DNA from: Candidatus Omnitrophota bacterium
GTDB taxonomy: Bacteria; Omnitrophota; Gorgyraeia; Tantalellales; Tantalellaceae
DNA: 12,089 bases
Assembly (NCBI GenBank): GCA_018814505.1
Contig: JAHIZQ010000081.1
Span: forward strand, 1-12,089
Reading direction: 5' to 3'
A program made the position numbers and the translations under genes. The notes beneath the pieces are model-generated. The model searched no databases and had not been told where the DNA came from. It saw nothing but the letters and a program-made list of their open reading frames with translations. Shown in pieces: positions 6,888 to 12,089 of the stretch (positions are counted from its first letter, which is position 1; each line of letters starts with the position of its first letter).

Positions 6888-9152
6888 TTGAACCTTTTAC
6901 AAGTGAAAAAAGGTACTTCTTCAAAAGAAGCTTTTGTCCGAATGATTTATGATCTTGTGCAGGAAAAGATCATTACCCAAAAAGAAGCTGGCGTAAGGCT
7001 GAAAGAAATAGACCTTGAAGCTTTAAAATATGAGCCTGTAAAAGAAATTCCACAAGATGCTAGAAATGTAGGTAGGGGTAAAGTCGCATCGCATGGAACA
7101 ACTCAAGGAGTAGCTGTTTTCAGCGCAAAAAAGGCGCTGGAATACAAGAAAAAGGGCGTGCCTACTATCTTAGTTAAACCTATAACTACCGCAGAAGACA
7201 AAAACGCGATAAGTTTATCGGCGGGAGTTATCGCGCTTGAAGAGTTTCGGAATCATGCTCAAGAACTTTCACTTAAATACAAAGTACCTGCGGTTGTGGA
7301 AGTTACAGGTTCGAATTTTGATACAGTTACGCATGAGATAACGCTCAGCGGTAAACATATTGAAGAAGGTAAAACTGTATTAATGCTTACAAAAGATGGC
7401 AGAGTTTTTGTTCGAGAAATTGAGCCGAGTCAGATTGAAGATGAAGTTTTAATGACTCGTAAATATGCACTTGAAGAGTTTATTGTAGAGGCTATGATTT
7501 GGCAGATTGAAGCTGAAGGATATCAGCCGGAACTTACAGTAGATAAATATGGAGTGGGTGAATTGTGGAACGAAGTGCTCGAAGACCAAAAAATTTCGGT
7601 GGAAGAATATAGTCAGGCAAAATCGATAAGGAGACAAGATAATCAGGCGGTAATTCAAGGGGTTAAAGATGTGGTTAGGGGAGTTAACCAAACGTTGGAA
7701 GAAATAGCACTTGAGGAAAGAATAATTTCTGCTGAAAGTATAGAAGGGTTAGCTCAAAAAGTAGAATTCCAGCAGAAAAATATCCAGAATTTTACTTATT
7801 TTCTGTGGGAAATATATGATAATTTTGCACAAAAAGTTGCTGAAGAAGAAGGATTAACAATCAGAACTAAAGAAAGGATAATTAAATATACGAATTTAGA
7901 TGACGCTAAGAGGGAGTATATTAAAAAGATTGCCCAAAAAGCCCCAGAGGCCTTTGTTGCCGCTGTTTTTTGTGGGGTTAGACGACATAAGATGTGTCGA
8001 TATATTTTTCGTACGCTTGTTGTTGATTATTTTGAAGACGCGGATGCACGCGAATTTTTTAAAAAAGTTATTAACTACGGCGCAGAATATGGGTATAGTG
8101 GAGATGAGCGGGCAAGAGATTATCAATCAGCGCGGTTGTTTTCGCATTTTGCAAAAGTAAATTCAGACTTTGCGGCTGAGGCAATACTTGAATTAGACGC
8201 TAAGGCGAGTGATTTTCTTTTGGATGATTTAAGAGGGTTTTACGTTGTAAGACATCTTAAAACCAAGTCTTTTGATAAAGGATTTGCCACGTGTATGGAA
8301 CTTTTAAATGTTTTAACTAATGCGGCAAACCGTGATACCAGATTTAATATTTTGTCAAACCAATTACGGCAAGATTTGAGAAAAGAAATTGACAAAAGAG
8401 AAGAGTTTAAGGCTCCAAAAGAAGCACTAAGAAAACTACCTCAAACCATAGATGCATTTTTGGGAATATTAAAAATAGGGCTTACTTCCACATTGAGCCA
8501 AATGAAAATGGCGTTTAGTTTGGTGCGAGATACGGAAGATCCCAATTCTCTTATACTGTACGCTGATGACATTATTGACAAAGGTGCTGTTGTGGATCTT
8601 AAAGAGACGCTTGAAAGTGCTAGTTTTGGTCAAAAGAAGATTTTTAGTAAGGGTCAGATTATTCTTTATGTTAAGAAACGAGAAAAAGATGATAAAGATA
8701 TTCTTGGGCTTGAAGCTCTCATAAAAGAAGCTGATCCAAGCATAGAAGTTTTTATTGCTGGGAAAAATGATCTAAAAGGGGGTAGGAGACAAGATTTTGA
8801 ATCAATTAAAGAAATGTCTGCTCTTAAAGAGTATGCCATGCAAAAACTGCATAATACTATGCAGGTTAAGCCTAATAAAAAACAGGTGTTAGGTATATTT
8901 AGAAGTCATAGTGGCGATATGACTGAGTTATATGAGTGTGTGCAAAAACTTGAAATGCCGGTTATTATTTTTGGCAAAATAGAGGGAGCTTATTCTTTTG
9001 CCCAGGCTCTTGAAGAAGCTGTTAAACTGATAAAGAGTTCCGAAACGAGTATTTGGTATAAATATATAGAACAGCCAATAGAACCTTTCAACGCGCAGGA
9101 AATGAGAGAAAAGTTTGAAATGCATGTGAAACAGATACTAAGCAAGGCGTAA
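6888..9152 (+). CDS. C-terminal continuation of the giant protein: PPDK-like phosphohistidine domain plus unknown region
   Basis: Same frame as the upstream CDS, separated from it only by one TGA. If translated alone, the earliest start is TTG 6888 with a weak AAGG nine bases upstream; GTG 6903 and ATG 6942 would delete conserved residues. Residues 1-40 complete the ATP-grasp (LLQVKKG) and give the following helix (VQEKIITQKEAGVRLKEID, family VEEGLITKEEALLRVDP). Residues about 58-175 are the swivel domain of PEP-utilizing enzymes: GRGKVASHGTTQGVAVF, TILVKPITTAEDKNAISLSA, then FRNHAQELSLKYKVPAVVEV, where His (7254-7256) matches the phosphorylated His of TSHAAVVARGMGKPCVVG. Residues about 180-754 are mostly helical with a late alpha/beta part and match nothing I know. 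No PPDK C-terminal PEP-binding barrel is seen, so a full dikinase reaction is not supported. Ends TAA-TAA. Confidence 0.8.
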   Translation: MNLLQVKKGTSSKEAFVRMIYDLVQEKIITQKEAGVRLKEIDLEALKYEPVKEIPQDARNVGRGKVASHGTTQGVAVFSAKKALEYKKKGVPTILVKPITTAEDKNAISLSAGVIALEEFRNHAQELSLKYKVPAVVEVTGSNFDTVTHEITLSGKHIEEGKTVLMLTKDGRVFVREIEPSQIEDEVLMTRKYALEEFIVEAMIWQIEAEGYQPELTVDKYGVGELWNEVLEDQKISVEEYSQAKSIRRQDNQAVIQGVKDVVRGVNQTLEEIALEERIISAESIEGLAQKVEFQQKNIQNFTYFLWEIYDNFAQKVAEEEGLTIRTKERIIKYTNLDDAKREYIKKIAQKAPEAFVAAVFCGVRRHKMCRYIFRTLVVDYFEDADAREFFKKVINYGAEYGYSGDERARDYQSARLFSHFAKVNSDFAAEAILELDAKASDFLLDDLRGFYVVRHLKTKSFDKGFATCMELLNVLTNAANRDTRFNILSNQLRQDLRKEIDKREEFKAPKEALRKLPQTIDAFLGILKIGLTSTLSQMKMAFSLVRDTEDPNSLILYADDIIDKGAVVDLKETLESASFGQKKIFSKGQIILYVKKREKDDKDILGLEALIKEADPSIEVFIAGKNDLKGGRRQDFESIKEMSALKEYAMQKLHNTMQVKPNKKQVLGIFRSHSGDMTELYECVQKLEMPVIIFGKIEGAYSFAQALEEAVKLIKSSETSIWYKYIEQPIEPFNAQEMREKFEMHVKQILSKA
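6892..6914 (+). other. Small hairpin 28 bases after the in-frame TGA
   Basis: ACCTTTT pairs perfectly with AAAAGGT around a nine-base loop. It lies inside coding sequence. There is no GGUC-type apical loop as in a bacterial SECIS, so I do not call it a selenocysteine element. It may be chance, since the stem is AT-rich. Confidence 0.3.
7440..9152 (+). other. Unrecognised C-terminal region of the giant protein
   Basis: About 570 residues after the swivel domain. The first 350 are charged and predicted by eye to be mainly helical (for example around EEYSQAKSIRRQDNQAV and LEEIALEERI), with runs that could form helical repeats (REYIKKIAQKAPEAFVAAVF, SHFAKVNSDFAAEAILELD). The last 200 alternate strand-like and helix-like pieces (SLILYADDIIDKG, GQIILYVKKREK, SIEVFIAGKNDL, QVLGIFRSHSGD, MPVIIFGKIEGA), suggesting an alpha/beta fold. 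No membrane segment or catalytic motif is evident. Confidence 0.5.
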
Positions 9153-9170
9153 TAAGCTTGATGGTATATC

Positions 9171-9220
9171 AAACAAAGAACCCTGGGATTGCAACTTGGC
9201 AATCCCAGGGTTCTTTGTTT
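9171..9220. terminator. Bidirectional rho-independent terminator between convergent genes
   Basis: A perfect 22-bp inverted repeat (9171-9192 with 9199-9220) encloses the six-base loop AACTTG. The stem core is GC-rich (ACCCTGGGATTGC) and its outer ends are AAACAAAGAA and TTCTTTGTTT, which give U-rich tails in both directions. It lies 19 bases past the TAA of the + strand gene and about 125 bases past the stop of the - strand ligase gene, so it can serve both. Confidence 0.88.
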
Positions 9221-9240
9221 AGCGTGCAATAAAAAGGAGC

Positions 9241-9290
9241 TGTCATCCCGGCCAAAGGAAAAAATGTCATCCCGGTCGAAGAGCCGGGAT
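9241..9290. repeat. REP-like intergenic repeat: TGTCATCCCGG half-copy plus palindromic copy
   Basis: TGTCATCCCGGCC (9241-9253) recurs 24 bases later as TGTCATCCCGGTC (9265-9277). The second copy continues into a palindrome, ATCCCGG (9269-9275) pairing with CCGGGAT (9284-9290) around a short loop. The first copy has lost its second half. The GC-rich, palindromic, intergenic form resembles dispersed TGTCATCCCGG-type repeats of many bacterial genomes; only a genome-wide count would show whether it is a family here. Confidence 0.6.
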
Positions 9291-9345
9291 ATCTTCAAAA
9301 TATAAAATTTTATTCTTGAATAGAGTAGAAAAACATTACCTTTTG

Positions 9346-10659
9346 TCAGGATAAATTTCGTTTATCAATAAGGCGAATAAGCTTTCTGCCGTTACGAAGT
9401 GTATTGGGCGTGTGATACACAAAGTCTGTATCGAAAGTTTTGAAAGAAAGGTTTTTCCATAGGTCAGGATATTTAGTTTTGATATTCTCAAAAGTTTGAG
9501 TTTCGATTTTTTCTTGTATCGAATCTTTTGCACGTTCAAGATGAAGTTCCATAACTTCTTTAACTCCTCGGCTGGAAAAAATTATTTGCCAATCACGGGT
9601 TATCCCGTCAACGTCCTTAAGGATTTCTTCAAACATAAGTGGATAAAGGTTCCCCCCGGAAGTGACAACAATTTCGTCAGTCCGACCGCGCAGTTTTGCT
9701 AACCTTCGGAAAGGCAGTTTACACGTGCAAGGTTCATTTATGATTCGGCTTATGTCATGGTTTTTGTAACGAATTAAAGGCATGCATCTACGGTTTAAAG
9801 TTGTGAAGACAACTTCGCCGTATCCTTCACTATCGGTGTTTACGGTTTCAACATAAAAATTGTTTTCATCAATATGATAAGCGCCGCATTCATCATGTGG
9901 TTCAAATGCGATAATGCCGGCCGATTCCACAGTGCCGTATACCATGCGCACGTCCGCGCCCTGCCAAACATCTTTCATCCAGCCCCTCGCGTTTTCCGGC
10001 ATGGCTTCAGCTCCGCCGATCAAGAGTTTTAAGGGAAGCGATCCGTGAGTTTCAGCTATTTCAGTAAGTTTTATGAGCCAGGTTGGTTCGCCGATTACTA
10101 CGGTAATCTTATATCTTTCAATGCGTTTATAAACTTCCATAGGATCAATTTTTCCGGCAGTTATTCCGAAAAGTTTGGATTGTTCCAACCCTTTTTGAGT
10201 GACAATCCCTGGAATCCATATGCAGAAATCAAGAGCGTTAATAATGTTATCTTTTTTTGTTACCCCTCCAAGAAAAAGCCCCGCGGCAACAAATTTACCT
10301 ATTGCGTTTAGTTCGTCCTGAGTCATATATATGCGTTTGTTTTGTCCTGTTGTTCCGGAAGATTCAAAAACCGTATGAGGGCGGCAACACAAAAAGTCTT
10401 CCGCGTGGTTTATAATGTCTTCAGGTTTAGTGTAAAAATCGCCCAAATCACGAGGAGATTTAATTTTTGAAGGGTTTATGTTTAAATTGTTAAACTGTTT
10501 GCGATAAAACGCTGAATTTTTGTACGCGTAATTAACTGTATTTTGAAAAGACGCGCGTTTTTTCCAGTCAAATACTCCGCGGGAAGTTTTTTTGAGTAAA
10601 GCGTCTAAAACCGCGGGTGATGATCCTGCTATAATTTTATCCGTAAAAGTCGCGAACAT
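9346..10659 (-). CDS. PaaK-type adenylate-forming ligase (phenylacetate-CoA ligase-like)
   Basis: 437 residues from ATG at 10659-10657 to TGA at 9348-9346, the usual length for the family. Such enzymes activate a carboxylic acid with ATP to an acyl-adenylate and usually pass it to CoA or another thiol. Visible motifs: phosphate-binding loop SSGTTGQNK (residues 100-108), IGGAEAMP (214-221), YGTVESAG (241-248; family YGxTE), PLIRYKNHDISR (294-305; family PxxRYRTGDISR, so TGD is altered to NHD), PCTC (310-313; family PCxCG) and LRGRTDEIVVTSGGNLYP (323-340). A C-terminal GRKLIRLIDKR end fits the family. The start overlaps nothing, lies 3 bases past the aminotransferase stop, and has a Shine-Dalgarno site inside that gene's end. 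No signal peptide. The substrate cannot be read from sequence; phenylacetate specificity is not claimed. Confidence 0.85.
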   Translation of the reverse strand: MFATFTDKIIAGSSPAVLDALLKKTSRGVFDWKKRASFQNTVNYAYKNSAFYRKQFNNLNINPSKIKSPRDLGDFYTKPEDIINHAEDFLCCRPHTVFESSGTTGQNKRIYMTQDELNAIGKFVAAGLFLGGVTKKDNIINALDFCIWIPGIVTQKGLEQSKLFGITAGKIDPMEVYKRIERYKITVVIGEPTWLIKLTEIAETHGSLPLKLLIGGAEAMPENARGWMKDVWQGADVRMVYGTVESAGIIAFEPHDECGAYHIDENNFYVETVNTDSEGYGEVVFTTLNRRCMPLIRYKNHDISRIINEPCTCKLPFRRLAKLRGRTDEIVVTSGGNLYPLMFEEILKDVDGITRDWQIIFSSRGVKEVMELHLERAKDSIQEKIETQTFENIKTKYPDLWKNLSFKTFDTDFVYHTPNTLRNGRKLIRLIDKRNLS

Positions 10660-10662
10660 TAG

Positions 10663-12089
10663 TTATGATCCCTTCTTCTTTAAAGCTTTTGAAAGCGCCT
10701 CTTCAAAAAGATCCACCGCAAGATCCATTTCTTGCAGTGTTATGTAAAAAGACGGTGCGAGAGTAAAAACATTTTTGTAATAACCGCCTATATCAAGCAC
10801 AAGACCGCGTTTGGCACCTCCGGCAGTCAGTCGGCCACTTAATCCGATTTGTTCTATTTTGTCAGCAAGGTCTTTATTGGGAGTATATCCGTCTTTTTGG
10901 CACATTTCAATTCGTATTGCCAGCCCTAACCCGTCAACATCGCCTATTTCAGTGTATTTTTTCTGCAGGGCTTTAAATCGGGATAATAGGTATTTGCCTT
11001 TTTCAGGGATACTTGTTTTAAAATCCGATTCATCTATTAAATTCATTACTTCAAGCCCGACGGTTGTGCCTAAAGTATTGGATGAAAAAGTTGAATGTGT
11101 TGACCCTGGCGGGAAAACATCGGGAGATATAAGTTTTTCTTTTGCCCATACTCCGGAAATCGGGTTTAGCCCGTTAGTAAGAGCTTTCCCGAAAACAATT
11201 ATGTCTGGCAGTACGCCAAAGTTTTCGATTGCCCAAAACCTGCCTGTACGGAAAAACCCCATTTGTATTTCATCGTCAACCATAAGTATATTGTGTTTGT
11301 CGAGAATTTCTTTAAGTTTTTTAAAGTATCCCTGCGGCGGGATAATGTATCCGCCGGTTCCCTGTACAGATTCAACATAAAACGCGGCAAATTCACATGT
11401 ATTGGTCTTTTTGTTTATAACAGAATAATATTCGGTTTCGAAAAGCTTTTCAAACAGTTTAAGGCAATACAAAGAGCAAGACGATTTATGTTTGTCATAG
11501 GGGCACCTGAAACAATAGGGGAATGGGATAAAAAAGGCTCTATCTCCGAAGTGTCCATAGTTTTCTCTGTACCTGAAACTCGACGTTATCGCGGAGGCTC
11601 CAAGGGTGCGGCCGTGATATCCTCCCATAAACGCGAAAACGAGATTACGTCCGGAATGATTTCTTACAAGTTTGAGCGAATCTTCAATCGCGGAAGATCC
11701 ACCAACATTGAAATGAACGCGTCCTTTTTCTTCGAATGCTATTTCCATTTTTTTTGCTAGTTTAACTGCTAAACAGATTTTTTCTTCATGAAGATATTGG
11801 CACGCGAGCTGGGGCAGGGTATCAATCTGTTTTTTTAATACAGAGTTTAACCGTTCGTTTTTATATCCAAAATTTGCCGCGGAATACCACATTTGAAGGT
11901 CAAGATATTCTGTGCCGTGTATGTCATAAAGAAAACTGCCTTCGGATTTCTGGAAAATATTAGGTTTCTTTACGTAATGGACAGTATCTCCCCAAGAACA
12001 ATATTTGGATTCCAGTTTCAATAGTTCATTTTGCTTGGCTTTTTGTTTTGATTTGGTTGCTAACGTGGAAAAGATACGATTTTTTTTAA
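10663..12089 (-). CDS. Class III PLP-dependent aminotransferase (5' partial)
   Basis: Transfers an amino group with pyridoxal phosphate; class III members act on omega-amines or keto/aldehyde acceptors such as GABA or ornithine. Counted from the TTG at 12021, motifs are GGSSAIEDSLKL (108-119), MGGYHGRTLGA (132-142), ESVQGTGGY (217-225), MVDDEIQMGFFRTG (247-260, PLP-ring Asp) and VFGKALTNGLNPISG (276-290) with the Schiff-base Lys at 279. A four-Cys cluster CX2CX8CX3C lies at 170-186. The frame stays open from 12021 to the right edge for 22 more codons, which look like a natural helix running into ELLKLESKYC; the TTG has no Shine-Dalgarno site. I therefore place the true start outside the window. 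Stop TAA at 10665-10663, 3 bases before the ligase start, implying one operon. The exact substrate is unknown. Confidence 0.88.
   Translation of the reverse strand, partial: KKNRIFSTLATKSKQKAKQNELLKLESKYCSWGDTVHYVKKPNIFQKSEGSFLYDIHGTEYLDLQMWYSAANFGYKNERLNSVLKKQIDTLPQLACQYLHEEKICLAVKLAKKMEIAFEEKGRVHFNVGGSSAIEDSLKLVRNHSGRNLVFAFMGGYHGRTLGASAITSSFRYRENYGHFGDRAFFIPFPYCFRCPYDKHKSSCSLYCLKLFEKLFETEYYSVINKKTNTCEFAAFYVESVQGTGGYIIPPQGYFKKLKEILDKHNILMVDDEIQMGFFRTGRFWAIENFGVLPDIIVFGKALTNGLNPISGVWAKEKLISPDVFPPGSTHSTFSSNTLGTTVGLEVMNLIDESDFKTSIPEKGKYLLSRFKALQKKYTEIGDVDGLGLAIRIEMCQKDGYTPNKDLADKIEQIGLSGRLTAGGAKRGLVLDIGGYYKNVFTLAPSFYITLQEMDLAVDLFEEALSKALKKKGS
10670..10675 (-). promoter_or_regulatory. Ribosome binding site of the ligase gene
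   Basis: GAAGGG on the - strand, ten bases before ATG 10659, located inside the last codons of the aminotransferase (Lys-Lys-Gly-Ser-stop). It supports ATG 10659 as the start and fits translational coupling with the upstream gene. Confidence 0.6.

Larger units (their letters stand above)
5960..6914 (+). other. Domain: PPDK-like ATP-grasp domain, split by an in-frame stop
   Basis: Matches the N-terminal ATP-grasp of pyruvate phosphate dikinase: LSAGEKAVLL (family GGKGANL, Lys 5985-5987), KFGDAENPLLVAVRDSS (family FGDPENPLLVSVRSGA, Arg 6210-6212), LNVGLTDETVEGLA, FPQDPFEQL, VQEM and RDPLTGKKE (family RNPATGEKE), and DMALIEFGVV (family DIEFTIE, Glu 6846-6848). After the TGA the frame gives LNLLQVKKG (family LYLLQTRNG), with Gln at 6900-6902 kept and the Arg of QTR changed to Lys. 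The Asp before IEF is Leu and the QGEDVV loop is not recognisable, so ATP chemistry may be altered. The spacing from Glu to Gln is about six residues longer than usual. Confidence 0.8.

Noticed and set aside
6918..6933. CTTCT/AGAAG mini-hairpin after the TGA
   Set aside because: Five base pairs in simple-sequence coding DNA; expected by chance.
10811..11380. 189-codon open frame on the + strand inside the aminotransferase
   Set aside because: Antisense to strong aminotransferase motifs, no recognisable protein.
12019..12021. TTG as the start of the aminotransferase
   Set aside because: The frame stays open to the right edge, the upstream residues read as a natural continuation, and there is no Shine-Dalgarno site.
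1..12089. CRISPR array, tRNA, rRNA or insertion sequence
   Set aside because: No regular spaced repeats, cloverleaf, rRNA-like stretch or transposase was seen on either strand.

Overview
The window holds the 3' part of a giant multidomain gene on the + strand (1 to about 9152), then a short intergenic region with a strong terminator and a REP-like repeat (9153-9345). Two genes on the - strand follow, a PaaK-type adenylate-forming ligase and a class III aminotransferase, the latter running off the right edge. The DNA is moderately AT-rich, gene-dense and bacterial in style. TGA and TAA both end apparently normal genes, so the standard bacterial code fits. A very long ORF made of stacked enzyme-like and membrane-protease-like modules recalls the giant proteins of uncultivated lineages such as Omnitrophota. 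That placement is a guess from style and no marker gene here proves it.

Giant gene. The reading frame is already inside an enolase-like barrel when the window opens. The order is: enolase-like barrel (B1), enolase-like N-domain (N2), a membrane module with an HERGH zinc-protease motif, a second barrel (B2), a third N-domain (N3), a weakly M48-like region with a damaged HExxH, two eroded fragments of the enolase barrel, and the start of a pyruvate phosphate dikinase (PPDK)-like ATP-grasp domain. An in-frame TGA at 6861-6863 interrupts that domain between two conserved strands. The same frame then continues with the rest of the ATP-grasp domain, a PPDK-type phosphohistidine swivel domain that keeps its histidine, and about 580 residues I do not recognise, to TAA at 9150-9152.

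What stands out. The barrel-plus-N-domain pair is the unit that was duplicated: the short linker from barrel to the following N-domain keeps its length in both copies, while what lies between N-domain and next barrel differs completely. This suggests circularly permuted enolase units separated by protease-like modules. Both complete barrels keep nearly every enolase metal-binding and catalytic residue I could place. Differences between the copies in the core are overwhelmingly synonymous, which argues for selection on the protein. Enolase makes phosphoenolpyruvate (PEP) and PPDK uses it, so the fusion joins neighbouring PEP chemistry, but no PEP-binding PPDK barrel is visible.

Minus-strand genes. 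Aminotransferase then ligase (3 bp apart) look like part of one biosynthetic operon transcribed right to left, converging on the giant gene. A perfect 22-bp stem between them probably terminates both sides.
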